This document shows positions 33,218-45,598 of a DNA stretch of 64,000 bases, piece by piece. Within the stretch, counting starts at the first letter, position 1, and each line of letters opens with the position of its first letter. The notes beneath the pieces were generated by a model. The model had not been told where the DNA came from and did no database searches. It worked only from the letters and a program-made list of their open reading frames with translations. This DNA is from Allomyces macrogynus ATCC 38327 (lineage: Eukaryota; Blastocladiomycota; Blastocladiomycetes; Blastocladiales; Blastocladiaceae): contig GG745337.1 in the NCBI GenBank assembly GCA_000151295.1, positions 829,001-893,000 of the forward strand. The letters run 5' to 3'. The translations under genes were made by a program, and so were the position numbers.

Positions 33218-33862
33218 GGTGGTCAAGGTCGACGAGCGAGTTGTCAAGGCAGAGTGCAAGTGGGTGGCGCCCGCAGCGGTGTGACAGAAATCTGGAGGGT
33301 AGTCGCGCAACCGATTAGGGAGCGGGCGGTCGCGCCGGTGACGGGCGATTGCAGCGGGTCGGTCCAGTGGAATGCAGCGAGTGCCGCGCGTGGTGGCCGC
33401 TGGTAGCGTCGTGGTCGTTGGCCTCGAAATTACAATTGTGCGGAGGTGGTGGTCGCGGCCGCTGGCGCGGTGGAGAGCCGGCCAGTGTGGAGAAACGGAA
33501 AGTTGCAGCTAGCGGAGCAAGCCAAAACGAGAGCTGACGGTGCCGCTGCCAGCGGCCCAGCACTCCCTGCACGTGTGCGGTGGGAGTCTCCTTTGTTCAG
33601 GGAGCCTCCCCACGCGTCTCGCGCACGTGTTCGTTCCCTTGATCGATCCTTCTCTTTTGTGGTCGTCTCGCGCTCAGATTTGTTCGTTCTCTCTCTCTCT
33701 CTGTCACCTCATCTGCTCATCCTCGACGACTCGACGACGAGGGCGCGCGACCGACCCCCATTTCCGTGCCTGACACGCGAGCACGCTCAACGACGCCTCT
33801 CCGCGCGCCCCTTCCGTTCCCCGCACGCGCATCCGTCTCCGAATTCGACCACTCCGTCCACC
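33218..33862. promoter_or_regulatory. Divergent upstream region of Kelch-b561 and NASP
   Basis: 645 bp between two divergent start codons. A CT-rich tract (33690-33705, TCTCTCTCTCT) precedes the NASP start and may mark its promoter side. The ORF of NASP is open upstream of the chosen ATG, but that part is Arg/Ser-rich and unlike the family. Confidence 0.35.
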
Positions 33863-35341
33863 ATGTCGGCTCCTGGCTCCTCATCGTCCTCTCCGGCCGG
33901 CCCATCCTCCTCCGCCTCGGCCTCTGCCTCTGCCTCCGCATCCGCGCCGGCCCCCGCCGCCGTCATGCACGCCGCGTCCGACACGCTGGCCACCGCCGCC
34001 GTGATCATGGACGAGGCCAACCTGGCCTTCCTGCAGCGCAAGCACGAGCTGGCCACCACTCTGTTCTCGCAAGTCGCCGAGGCCTATGCGGCACACTACG
34101 GGTCGGACCATCCGCGGTGCGCCGACGTATTGTTCCGGTACGGCCGCGCGCTGTTGAACCACGCGATTGATCGGTCGGGCCTTTTGGGTGACGCCGAGCA
34201 GTTGCGCCATGCCACGGGGAAACGCGAAAAGGACTTGCTGTCGGCGGTCGACGAGGCGGCGAGTGCGGTTGCGGGAGGTGCACCAGCGGAGACGGGTGGC
34301 AAGGCCGGCAGGTTTTTCCATTTTGGCGACGAGGGGCAGGACGAGGAGGAAGACGAAGAAGACGAGGAAGACGACGACGGACCCGCGGCCGCCGAGGAAG
34401 AAGAGGACATTGAGACGGACGATTTCGAAATCGCCTTCGAGTCGCTCGACGTCGCGCGCGTGCTCTACGAGAAAATGCTCACGGGCGAGTTGTCCATGGA
34501 CATTGACGTGCCCGCCGAGTTTGTCACTCCCGCTCCCGCCCCCGCGGTCTCGGGCAAGGGCAAGGGGAAAGCCAAGGCCACCTCGGCACCGACCGAGACC
34601 GAGACTGACCCGAAACGCCGGTTCGTGCGGCACCGGCACGCCGAAGTCGTGGCCACGCTCGGCGACGTCTCGCTCGAATCCGAGTCATTTGGACAGGCCG
34701 TCGACGACTACACGACCGCGCTCGCATTGCACACGGCCCTCTTGGCCCCGACTGATCGGCGACTGGCCGAGCTGCACTACAAGCTCGCGCTGGCGCTCGA
34801 GTATGGCGGCGAAGCGCCGCTCGAACAGGCACTCGACCATCTCGTCCAGGCGCGCAACGTCATGCAAGGGTGTCACGACTTGCTCGCCGACCAGTTGCGC
34901 GACCAGGAGAAGCAAGGATTGCCGTCAACGGAGATTGCCAAGGAGTTGGCGGAATTGCAGGGCCTATTGCCAGAATTGGACTTGAAGGTGCAGGACGTCA
35001 AGCACCAGATTCATATTCGCGATCATCCCGAGGCGGACGAGGCTGCGATCGCTGCTGCGGTAGCCGAGGGCAAGGCGACGTTGGATCCGGCGGCGGTGCC
35101 GGTGAACGACTTGTCGGCGCTCGTCAAGAAGAAGAGTAAGCCGGTGGAGACGCAGACGGCGGGGGCGCCGAGTTCAGCGGCTGGGTCCAGTTCGTGTGCG
35201 GCAGCCGCGTCGTCGAGTAGTGCAGGCGCACCAGCGGCCGAGTCCAAGAAGCGCAAGCTCGACGCGGGCGACGAGCCGGTTGCGAACGAGGGCAAGCGCG
35301 GCGGCGAAGGGTCGCCCAAGAAGCCCAAGCTGTCACATTGA
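33863..35341 (+). CDS. NASP: NASP/Sim3/Hif1-type histone H3 chaperone (SHNi-TPR)
   Basis: NASP-family proteins bind H3 and H3-H4 and deliver them for nuclear import and chromatin assembly. The predicted 492-residue protein comes from one exon. After a Ser/Ala-rich start comes TPR1 (IMDEANLAFLQRKHELATTLFSQVAEAYAAHYGSDHPRCADVLFRYGRALL). Next is the acidic interruption typical of the family (EDEEDEEDDDGPAAAEEEEDIE, about residues 160-185) and the interrupted TPR2 (FEIAFESLDVARVLYEK). TPR3 and TPR4 follow (HAEVVATLGDVSLESESFGQAVDDYTTALALHTALL; RLAELHYKLALALEYGGEAPLEQALDHL), then a coiled coil and a Lys-rich nuclear signal (KKRKLD, KKPKLSH) at the C-terminus. ATG 33863 sits in a CCACC context and is the first that fits. 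Confidence 0.88.
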   Translation: MSAPGSSSSSPAGPSSSASASASASASAPAPAAVMHAASDTLATAAVIMDEANLAFLQRKHELATTLFSQVAEAYAAHYGSDHPRCADVLFRYGRALLNHAIDRSGLLGDAEQLRHATGKREKDLLSAVDEAASAVAGGAPAETGGKAGRFFHFGDEGQDEEEDEEDEEDDDGPAAAEEEEDIETDDFEIAFESLDVARVLYEKMLTGELSMDIDVPAEFVTPAPAPAVSGKGKGKAKATSAPTETETDPKRRFVRHRHAEVVATLGDVSLESESFGQAVDDYTTALALHTALLAPTDRRLAELHYKLALALEYGGEAPLEQALDHLVQARNVMQGCHDLLADQLRDQEKQGLPSTEIAKELAELQGLLPELDLKVQDVKHQIHIRDHPEADEAAIAAAVAEGKATLDPAAVPVNDLSALVKKKSKPVETQTAGAPSSAAGSSSCAAAASSSSAGAPAAESKKRKLDAGDEPVANEGKRGGEGSPKKPKLSH

Positions 35342-35997
35342 CGGGGACGCCGGAGGATTGTGGAGGTAGCAGGGGTCGGTAGTTGTTGGGAGTCGTGCTT
35401 TGGAATATTTCGAGTGTGCGGGTGTGCCAACCAGTGTGAGAGCGGAGATGGACGATGAGACGCGTGCGCACCGTCTCCGCCACTTGGGTGCGGCAACGGA
35501 TGCATCTACGGCGCCTGAGTTTCGGCCCGGCGGCCCGTCTTGATTTGTGACCTGGGGTGACAGCCATCGCGTGCCGGTCCGGGCAGTGGCCACTTGGCCG
35601 ACCAGCAAACAGCAGTTTTCTTGCTTCGGTCATGGGCGGGTGAGGTCGATGGTTCGAAGGCATGTCATGTCACAGTCACATTGAGGTGACCAGTCTTGTT
35701 CCATTTGTGTTCTAGAACAAAGCAGGGTGCGCCGCAGCGTTGTTGCCAACGTTTTGTTATTTGCCACCATCACTTCTCTCTCCACCGTCGCCAGCATCGA
35801 CACCGTCGACATCCCGCGTGCCGCGGACGCACACACGTCTTGGACCAGCACGCGCGCGCAACTGCCCGCATCCAGGCGCGCTGCCCTGTCGCTGCACCGT
35901 CCCGCCGCGCTGGCGCGCCTCCGATCATTCATCGTCGCTACCACCACGGACCGCCGCAGCTCCACCGTCCTACATACTTGCCGACGCCTAATCGACC
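35342..35997. other. Intergenic, NASP 3' flank and flippase upstream region
   Basis: No gene is supported. Open frames over the last 270 bases read through into the flippase start but are low in information. Confidence 0.5.
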
Positions 35998-38900
35998 ATG
36001 ACCCGCGCATCCTCGCCCACGCACGGCACGCACGACGTTGCGCACGATGCGCCTGCTGCCGCTCCACCGCTGCCGCTCCCGCCACCAGCACCCGCACCCA
36101 TACCCGCACCCGCACCACCGTCCTCATCAGCGCACAAGCCCGCATCCGGCTTCTCCTTCCAGCGGTTCCTGCGCCGGTTCGCCGCGCCGGCGCGCGCCGT
36201 CAAGGTCTCTCTGCGGCGGAACGGCCATGGACCCGGTACGCGGCACCCGTACCACCACGATGCCGCATCTGCGCGTAAACAGCAGGCCGACCCGGCATCG
36301 GCCACCATGGGCGGCAAGCATCCCGACGACGAAAAAACGCCCTTGACCCCGACACCCGCCACGGGCTCGACCTACCCGCACGACTCGCCGCTCGCGGTCC
36401 TAGCCGGGTCGGCCGAGACCGACTCGGACGTGCGCCGTGTCTGGATCAACCATGCGCCGCCGCCGCTCGCGTCCGGCGTAATGCCAACGGCTGACTCTGC
36501 GTCTGCACCGGCCGCACCTGCCGGCGCACCGGCGGCGGCACCACCAGCGGGATCCAGCGCTGTGCGGTTCCCGAGCAACGGCATCAGCACGACCAAGTAC
36601 TCACCGCTCTCGTTTTTACCGAAAAACCTATACGAGCAGTTCCGGCGTGTCGCCAACTCGTACTTTTTGCTCATGGTCGTTTTGCAATTCATTCCGACGC
36701 TTGAAGTCGCCGACCCGTCGTTTGCCGCGCTGCCGATTATCCTGATTGTCGCTGCGACGGCCATGAAGGACGCGGTCGAGGATTTCCGCCGCCGGTTGCA
36801 AGATAACCGGCTCAACGAGGCCACGACCGCGACGTTGCAAGGGTGGACGAACGTGAATGTGGCTCCGCCGAGTTGGCAAACGCGCGTCGTGCGTGCGATT
36901 ACCGCACCGGTGCGCCGGCTCGTGTCCGGTGCTGCTGCTGCTGTGCCAATTGTCGCTGCGAACAGTACGACCACGCCGGAGTGGGCCACGACCAAGTGGA
37001 AACACGTGCAGGTCGGCGACCTCGTCCGGCTGCACAACAACGAATCGGTCCCCGCCGACATTGCCATCCTGTCGACGTCGGAACTCGACGGCATGGCCTA
37101 TATCGAAACCAAAAGCCTCGACGGTGAAACCAACCTGAAAATCCGCCGCGGACCCACCGAGACCGCCTGGATCCGCACGCCCGCAGACTGCGCGCGGCTC
37201 GAAGGCGTCGTGCAGTCGGAATTGCCGAACCCGGCGATTTACAAGTTTCACGGGACCATGGTCGTGCGGCGGAAACGTGCTGGTCCGACGCCGCAACGCG
37301 CGCAGCCGGTGACACCGGCTGCAACGAAGAAGCCGAGTCTGGCGACGGCGGGGCGGATGGGGTCCAAGGAAGAACTGCTTGCGCAGGACGCGGCGGCCGC
37401 GTTGGACTCGTCCGGGATGGACCCATCGCCCGAGTACCAGGCGGTGATCGCACACGACCGCGCGGCGGCACGCTCGCCGGTCCCGCATGAGCACGCGCAC
37501 CATCGGCACGGGCAGTCGGTCGATATCCGCTCGGCGCCCGCGGCGCTGTCCGGCCCCACGAGCTCCACCGACAGCTCGAGCGACACCGACGACGACGCTG
37601 ACGACGACGCGTACTGGCGCATCCCGCTATCCCCGAGCTCCGTCTTGCTGCGCGGATGCACGTTGCGCAACACCGAGTGGATGATTGGCGTGGTTCTGTA
37701 CACGGGGTCCGACACCAAGATCCAGCTGAATGCGGGCGGGACGCCGTCGAAGCGCACGCGCATCGAAAAGCAAATGAACCCGCAGGTCATCTTGAATTTC
37801 GTGATTTTGGCAGCCATGTGCCTGGTGTGCGGGATCACGCACGTGCTCTACTTTTCGGCGTTCAATTTCGAGGGGGCCCCATTTGCGCTCGAGCCGTATG
37901 AGATGGATGGAACGGGCGAGTTGACGATTGCGGTGACGACGTTCTTGTACGTTTCTTTGGGTGTCTAGTTTGGCTTACCCCCGGGTCTGGATGGCTCACG
38001 GCGACATTCTCGCGTTGTAGCACCTGCGTGATCATTTTCCAAAACCTGATCCCGATCTCGCTTTACGTCACGGTCGAAATCGTCAAGACGATGCAGGTGC
38101 GCTCCCCGCCGTCTTATCGCTGCTCTGGCGGTTGGAACTGACCTGGATTCTTACTCCAATGAGGCATACTTCATCTACTGCGACGAGCTCATCTACGACG
38201 AGGCGCTCGACAAGCCATGCGCCGTCCGGACGTGGAACTTGTCGGTGCGTGTTCTCTCTCATGCATGTCGTGTCATTTCGTGCGCACGCCTCGCGCTCAC
38301 CCACGACCCTTCTCGTTTCTAGGACGACCTCGGCCAAATCGAGTACATTTTCAGCGACAAGACGGGCACGCTCACGCAAAACGTGATGCAGCTGCGCAAA
38401 TGCTCGATCGCCGGCCGCGTCTACGGCGACGCTTACATGAAAGCCGACGCGCGCGATCAGGCCACCATGTGCGCGCAAATGCTCGCGTCCGTCGGCCAAC
38501 TCAACCAGTCGGGACCCGCGATCCGGCTCGAAAAACCGGCCACGTTTGTCGACACCGAGGTCGTGCCGCACCTCGCCGACCCAACTTCGGCCGTGACCGA
38601 TTTTTTCCGGCTCTTGGCCGTGTGTAACACTGTCCTGCCCGAGAAAGTGGGCGACGCGGATGCGGGGGAAGTGACGGTGACTTACAAGGCGCAGTCGCCC
38701 GACGAGGAGGCGCTCGTCGCGTCAGCGCAGGCCGTGGGGGTCGCGCTGCTGAACCGGTCGCAGAACGCGGTGGTCGTGGCCGAACATGGGGTCCTGCGCG
38801 TCTACGACGTGCTGGAAATCATCGAGTTCAATTCGACGCGGAAGCGGATGAGTGTGGTCGTGCGTGACCCGGACGGCCATGTGCGGCTGCTGACCAAGGG

Positions 38901-41312
38901 CGCGGATTCGGTCATTTTCGAACGCCTTGCGCCGGGCCAGGCCGGGCTGATGCAGACGACGCTCGGACACTTGCAGTGGTTTGCGAACGATGGGTTGCGG
39001 ACATTGTGTGTCGCCGCGCGCGATATTGACGAACAGGCGTTCCGCGACTGGCATGCGCGATACCAGGCGGCCGGGATGCTCGCGGTCGGGAGGGACGAGG
39101 CCATGGATGCGATTGCCGAGGAACTCGAGCGCGATTTGGTGCTCATGGGCGCGACTGCGATTGAAGATAAGTTGCAGGACCAGGTGCCGGAAACGATTGC
39201 GAAACTGTTGGCCGCGGGCATTCGGATTTGGGTGCTGACAGGGGACAAGGTCGAGACGGCCATCACCGTGGGTTTCTCGTGCAACCTCTTGGAACGATCG
39301 CAGAACCTGATTGTGATTCAGGGCGACGATTACTGGTCGACGCGGCGGCAATTGCAAGAGTCGTTGGTCACGCTGCTCGATGCGAATGTGCCGGCCGATA
39401 CGCTCGCCGCGGACGAGCAGTGTGATAGCGCTGGACCAGGGTCGGCATCGCCGACAGGTGGGACAGGCACGCGGTCGCGGTCCGCGTCGGGGTCGTCGAG
39501 TACCGGGCTCGATTCGGCGTCAACGAATTCGATGCCGCCAAAGTACGCTCTCGTGATTGACGGCAGCTCGCTCAAGTACGCGCTGCAAAAGGAGAACCGG
39601 CTGCTGTTTCTCGAAGTCGGGTGCCGATGCGTCTCCGTGGTCGTGGCCCGCGCAAGTCCGCTGCAAAAGGCGCAGGTCGTTCAGCTCGTGCGCCAGGAAC
39701 TCGACTCGTTGACGCTGGCTGTGGGCGACGGAGCCAACGACGTGTCGATGATTCAGGCGGCGAATGTCGGCGTTGGGATTGCCGGACTCGAGGGAGCCGC
39801 CGCGTCGCTGTCGTCGGATTACGCGATTGGCCAGTTCCGGTTCTTGCAGCGGCTGTTGCTCGTGCACGGTCGTTGGTCGTACCGGCGGATCTCGGTCATG
39901 AACTTGACGTTCTTTTACAAGAACATTATCTGGACGTTTGTGCTGTTCTGGTACCAGTGCTATTGCGGGTTCTCTGGGTCGATTATTTTCGAGTATTCGT
40001 ACGTTGCTTTCTTTGGCTGATCGCGGTGCGATGCGATGGGACTGACGCTCTCTGCCCATTTTTGTAGCTACGTCAACTACTACAACCTGGCGTGTACGTA
40101 TTTCTCATTTCATGGATCTGAATCCGAATCCGTTTCGCTGCCTCAGACTCACCGAAGTTTCGGAATGTAGTCACGGTCATCCCGAGCATGCTCATCGGCA
40201 TTCTCGACCAAGACGTGCCCGACTACCAGGCGCTCGCGTTCCCGAAGCTCTTCATCGGCGGATTACGGCAAGAGCAGTACAACACGGTGCGGTTCTGGCT
40301 GTATATTCTCGACGCCATCTACCAGTCGCTCGTCGCCTTCTTTTTCGGGTACCTGCTCTACACGGATGCGATCGTCTCGCCGCTCGGGTACTCGTCGGAC
40401 CTCTACGAGGCCGGCACCGCCATGGCCGCATATGCGATCATCACCGCCAACGTCTACATGGTGCTCAACATCAAGTCGTGGTCGTGGCTCACGTTTGTCG
40501 GGTTCCCACTGAACGTGGCATTGTTCCCGCTTTACGTGTGGGTCTATGCAATCTACTCGTCGGACTCGCCGATTGCCGGGCTCGAGCGGGTCCTGCTTGC
40601 GAACCCGACCTTCTGGCTGTCGGTGCCGCTCGCCGTTCTGGTCGCTGTCGCGCCGCGGCTCTTGCTCGAGTACTGGCGCAGCAATTACCTCCCGACCGAC
40701 GTCGACATCGTGCGCGAAATGTCGCCTGCGCAATTTGCCGCGGCCGTAGGCGACGGGATCGACGCGACGACCGCGCAGGCTGCGCGCGCGGCCGGTGCGC
40801 AGCTCACTACCGCCACGCTGCCGACGATCACCTCGAGCAGTTCCGTCGTCTCGCAGTCCACCGGCAGCGGCACGACCACGACCGCGCCCACCCCGTCCGC
40901 CTTACCCGCGCGGATTCTTGGCACGCTCACGCAAGCCGTCGATACGGCGTTTGGCACGGTGCGTGAATTCGGGCGGCAACAGCGGTCGCGGTTCCGGCAC
41001 CACGTGCGCCCATCGGTCCTGCTGTACATGGGTCAGCCCGAGGGGGATGGCCGGCGGCAGCCGAATACGGGGTTTGCGTTCTCGGCCGATGAAGGTGGGG
41101 CCGCGCGAATGACGATTGCAGGCAGTGGGAGTATGGGGCGCAGGAATGCGTCAGCGGCGACGGCCGATTTTATCTCGGATTCGAATGTCGAGATTGGGTC
41201 TGCGGCGAGGAGGGCGCGCGCCGAGTCGGATGCCGTGGCGGCAGTGGAGGGGGCGGCGGCAGGGGGGAGGAGTCTGGGAGTCCGTGGGCATGGGAGGATG
41301 TTTAGTTTGTAG
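35998..41312 (+). CDS. P4-type ATPase (phospholipid flippase, Dnf1/2-like)
   Basis: It moves phospholipids to the cytosolic leaflet, usually with a Cdc50 partner. Exons: 35998-37946, 38021-38096, 38164-38244, 38323-39998, a 26-nt microexon 40068-40093, and 40147-41312. These join in frame to about 1,640 residues. Landmarks: a Pro-rich N-terminus of about 145 residues, ISTTKYSPLSFLPKNLYEQFRRVANSYF (P4 hallmark), actuator DGET (near 37120), the phosphorylation site DKTGTLT at 38356, KGADSV in the nucleotide domain, TGDKVETA, and the hinge GDGANDVSMIQAANVGVGI. The C-terminal six-helix block includes NVVTVIPSMLIGILDQDVPDY. The segment Y(C)DELIYDE...[26 protein letters not shown] places it with the Dnf1/Dnf2 group. 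A large Ser/Asp-rich insertion sits in the actuator-P region (37260-37620). Confidence 0.93.
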
Positions 41313-41406
41313 GATTTGATTTTTCGGTCGGTTTTCTTTTTTCCGAGTCGTGGGCTGTGGGCTGCGAAATACATCCGTTCATCAAGGGCTTGACATCGAG
41401 ATGTGA

Positions 41407-41453
41407 GGGTGGTGGTGGTGGTGTGGTGGTGGTGGTGGTGGTGGTGGTGGTCG
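41407..41453 (+). repeat. (GGT)n microsatellite, quadruplex-prone
   Basis: About 15 GGT units with a single interruption, 95 bp after the flippase stop codon. Confidence 0.9.
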
Positions 41454-41529
41454 GCATTGTGGATCATTAATTGTGAGAGATGGAAGGATTGTTGGCGGCG
41501 TCCAACTCACCGAATTAACGATCATCGCC

Positions 41530-43465
41530 ATGAACACCACCACGACTCACTGCAATGACGCGGCCAACCTCGATCAAGACACTCAACAACAAGATGAGGC
41601 GGGCGTGGCAGGCGCCGACCCGGTGCAGGGGCCACCAAAGGGCTTGCCGCTCAAAAACTCCAATTTACACGATGCAACACGAGCAGTGCACCTGTTCCTG
41701 ACGCAGACCGACCTTGCATCCGTCTACACGCACTTGCAACGCGTCGGCCGTATTCTCGGCACGCTCCCGGTGGACGGGGATGCCATTGGTCCTGCGGGCA
41801 TGCTTGCTGGCCGAGATCCGCCACCAGATTCCAGTATGACTGCCCAGGACGCATACTGGCCCAACGTGGGCGGACTCTACGTGCCACACGCCGCCGCGAT
41901 TCAGGGCGTGACGCCGCGCACGTCGCACGCACCGACACCTGTGATCCAAACAACGCCCGCCAAGAGCCCATGGACCGAGGTTAATGACCTGGTGGACGAG
42001 AATGAGTGGACGCTGCTGAAGTACGCAGTGCTCGCAGACTGCATCGAAGCGCGCGACTGGTTGGTGGGGGAAGGGGGCGAACGAGGTGCGAATCTCCTTG
42101 CCACTGGTTCATGTGTCCAGCAAGCATTGGTGTGCTCACCATGGATATATCCATAGCCCCGCTCCAGTTCACCAGCTTCTTTTACGAGTCGCAACCTGCG
42201 CAATTTCGAGCACAGGCCGCATGCACGGCCCCACAGACCCCACTCTGGGTCGCCGTGGCGCTCGACAGGCATCCCTGTACTTGCTGCGATCGCAGCAAAC
42301 CCGATCCTGCCATCGGTCCTTGCCTTGCTACCGCGCAACACCGCGCGCTGTGATCTTCTCGTACGGCACCTGTTCCGGACCGCGCGATCTCTCACCACGC
42401 TCCGTCCCTTATCCAAGTCGCTCTTCCCGGACCTACGGACGCGGTGCACTGATCTTTTTGAGGCAGATACCCTCGGCCCGCTGCCATGGCTCAGTTTCTT
42501 GACGGCCAACGCCGATGCGATGCCCGATATGTGGACCTAGTGGCTCGATTGAGTGGCTCGATCGAGTGGTCGGCCGGAATGGGATCACGCTGCGCGACCG
42601 ATTGTGCGCGACGTTTGCGGACCCGGTGTGTGCGGCTATCGTGCGGGAAGTGCGTGCAATGGTGGATGCTGACGCACACGTGAATCCGCGGCACGCGTCC
42701 GAGGTGATGGTCGACTTGCTCAACGAGTGCTGTGAGGTGTTGGCCGAGGAGGATGTGGTGGAGGACGACGCAATGGACGTGGATTTGCAGGACGATGGGC
42801 CGAAGTTGATGGACGTCGACCTTGACGCGAACAATGCCGCCTACCGCGTCATGGACGACGATGACGATTTCGCAACTCGTGGTGGGACTCGTTTGCACGT
42901 TCGCACGGTTCGCGCGACGTGGTTGGCTCACCATTTCTTTGTCCACCAATGTTTCGCCCCTCACGCGGTTCCCAGCGTCATCCCGCCAACCACGTCCACC
43001 GCTCCTACGTCCGCCCCCACCACCACCACTGCGCCCGCCCCTGCTCCTCCTCCTCGTCATCATTATCCACCAGCAACGGCCCCTGCTCCATCTTCTCATC
43101 ATCATCCACCTGCTGCGGTCCCACCTCCCGCCGCGGTCCCACCTCCCTCCGCGTCCCCACTACCCGCCGCTGTGGACCAAGCCTCATGCGCGTTCCCCGG
43201 GTGCTCATTCACCGCGTCGCACGACCTCGCTAACGAGCACTTCAAGCTGCACGGCGATGCGGAGGCGCGACCCAATGCTGACTGCCGATTCCCGTGCCCG
43301 TTCCCAGGCTGCCTGCGCGTCTTCCCCGCGCGCCGCGCCTATCTGTCGCACTTTGCCTACCATTTCCCGCGCACGTTCCAGTGCCCAGTGTGCCATATGT
43401 GGAGCCGGACGCCGCAGTCACTCGCGACGCATGTCCGGGGTAAGCATGAGACGATGACAGAGTGA
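41530..43465 (+). CDS. C2H2 zinc-finger protein, structure uncertain
   Basis: The C-terminus carries three closely packed C2H2-type fingers: CAFPGCSFTASHDLANEHFKLH, CPFPGCLRVFPARRAYLSHFAYH and CPVCHMWSRTPQSLATHVRGKH (43188-43450). Upstream is a Pro/Ala/His-rich linker and an acidic stretch (EEDVVEDDAMDVDLQDD). The N-terminal block (from ATG 41530, MNTTTTHCNDAANLDQD) has ordered segments (ATRAVHLFLTQTDLASVYTHLQRV; NEWTLLKYAVLADCIEARDWL). A middle block (42265-42530) reads NPILPSVLALLPRNTARCDLLVRHLF. These three blocks are in different frames, so either introns (a likely one runs from about 42090 to 42154) or frame breaks separate them. A 13-bp tandem duplication sits exactly at the last frame change (42540-42569). 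It may be one gene or two; a transcription-factor role is inferred from the fingers only. Confidence 0.5.
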
Positions 43466-43917
43466 GTGAGCGTGGTTGGAAGATAGGTGAGCGTGAGGAA
43501 GAGGACCGGGTTGGCTGTTGGCTTCGCAGAATGGTCATGAGCTTGGGACGAGCTGGGATAGCAATGGTTGGGGATCGTGCCTGTAAACAGTCGGTGGAGC
43601 ACGTTAACCTGTAAACCTCTGTCTGTATCGTTGGCATGAGTTGTTTCTGTTTCCTACCCGACAACCAGCACGCTCAGCGGTCCACTCCAACGTCAAGCTT
43701 GAGCATGTGTGAGTCCTCAACCACCGCGACTCGGCATTCGTCGACAGGTGTGGCCTCTCAACATCAAGCGAAGTGGAGAGGGATTATTCCGGCTTGATTA
43801 TATTTTTTTGTTTTTGTTTGAGTTTACAATCGTAAAAGACCCGTGTGTTGAGTGGTGGCGGACCGATGGTGTTCAAATATCCAATTCCGAGTCAGCACTT
43901 TCGACCTGATCTACACC
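43466..43917. other. Intergenic, nothing supported
   Basis: AT content rises near 43795-43830 (T-rich tract) just upstream of MED21. No other feature is recognised. Confidence 0.5.
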
Positions 43918-44869
43918 ATGTCCCAACCATCACCAACGACCGCAGGCCACCTTGCTGCGCTCCGACACCCGCTGCAAAATGTGGCCATAAATTCAAGCAC
44001 GACCTCGTCCAACGGTCCGGCCAGCGCCGAGACGGGCCCTGTACCATCGCCGTCCACGGCAATGGCGCAGCAGTATGCAGCGCTCGTCGAGCACATTTCC
44101 AACCGCGACCGGATCACGGTGCTGCAGGACCAGATTGAAGGCGTCCGTACCAAGAGAACCGTCCATGATCGCGCGACAAGGTTCCAGGAACTCATGGTGA
44201 TGAACCGCGGCTAGTTTGCGACCAAGTTGCACGACGCGACGGCGTACATGAACGTGCGCGCGGCCATGGCCGTTGTGAATCCGCAGTTCCCGGTGACGCG
44301 CGTGAATGGTACAGTGTGCTCCTCACGTCGTCGTGCGTGCGATGGGGATTGATTTGGGACTGACAATGACTTCGCGTCGCTAGTCAACTCAGAAGAGGAA
44401 GAAACGTTCAAGCGCAACCTCGACGACTTTGCGCGCGATATCACACAGCGTACCAAGGATATTTGCGCGTTGATCGATACTCTGCCGCCGGTTCTCGCGA
44501 CGCCCGAAACATTTGTACGTGACTTTGCTTGATCATCGCCGGATGGCGGGACAGGGTGGAGAAGGTTGTTGATGACGGCAAGACAGCAACCCGCGTTTGA
44601 CCGGCTCGATGCGGAGCACGGTGTCGCTCTCGACGAGCTCAAGCAGTCGATTACAGTCGGTGGTGCGTGTTCTTGAGGCTCTCATCGGTCGTGATGCATG
44701 CTGACAGATCGGGGCTGGATTAGAGCGCATGCTGGATGCAATTCGCCGGACAGAGCAGACGATTCTCGACGCGGAGCCACAGTTTGCGCAGGGCCATGAC
44801 GCGGCCGTTGGTGTGGCCGGCTCGCTGAGCGAGCAGGGCGCGGCGACGGGCAGTGGGAACGTGCACTAA
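43918..44869 (+). CDS. MED21: Mediator subunit 21 (Srb7)
   Basis: MED21 pairs with MED7 in the Mediator middle module and is essential for Pol II transcription. Five exons are inferred, with introns 44143-44214, 44309-44383, one starting at about 44515 (GTACGTGACT) and ending at CAAGACAG near 44586, and one from about 44662 to 44706. The spliced product reads DRITVLQDQIEG, FATKLHDATAYM, EEETFKRNLDDFARDITQRTKDICALIDTLPP, then AFDRLDAEHGVALDEL and LERMLDAIRRTEQTIL. This matches the MED21 pattern of two long helices with the LIDSLP motif between. The N-terminus from ATG 43918 has about 60 extra low-complexity residues; an internal Met (MAQQYAALVEH, 44059) is closer to the family start. Confidence 0.83.
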
Positions 44870-45598
44870 TGGGTGCACGAATTTAACGTCTTTCGTTACG
44901 TTTTTGCGCAAGCACATCGGCGTTGGTGGCAAAATGAGCACAGCGAACGTTGCCGTTCGAAACGATGAAAATTTGAGCGCAGCACGTGCCGCTCGTCGCG
45001 TCTCCCAGTTTGCGTCTCCACGCCAAATCACAATCTCACCGTTTACGCCCACCATCAAACGCAAAATGGCACTCTCAACTCACTTCGCCGTGGCCCTTGC
45101 CTCGTTACTGCCCGCACTCGGCGTGCTGCGACCACACTGCCTCGTCGGCCCGCTGAATGCCTGGCAGTTGGAAGCTGATTGGCCGGCTCCGACTACGACT
45201 CTTGGTCCAGGTCACAACAACTCTTCTCCGACTCTCGTGCCTACCCGACCAACTTGACGTCAATCACCAGTCCCGGCCAGCCTTCGACTGCAAAACTCCA
45301 GAGGCCCTAATTTCCGCGATTCAATTGTGTCGAGCGTGTCTCCATCAAGTGGCCAATTCATCGACAACACGCCGGGTGACCGTGTCGCGCGCCATCCCGT
45401 TGCACGATACGGGCCGTCCCACCGTCCATTTGTCCGCAACGCCAACACCCCGTGTAACGACGCACCAAGGCCCCTACTTCTCACCCTCGGCGCTCGACGT
45501 GTCACCGTGGAGCGCTCGTCTCCCGCGACCTTGATCGCCGCTCCACTCACCAAAAACTGCCATCTTTGCTCGATTCTCGATTACGCTTCACGCTCGCC
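44870..45598. other. Intergenic, nothing supported
   Basis: Several short open frames overlap here, but none has family resemblance or consistent codon choice. The last 100 bases form the NIPA upstream region. Confidence 0.5.

Noticed and set aside
33446..33862. N-terminal extension of NASP by in-frame upstream codons
   Set aside because: The extension is Arg/Ser-rich, begins without a good start and is unlike NASP proteins; ATG 33863 in CCACC context fits better.
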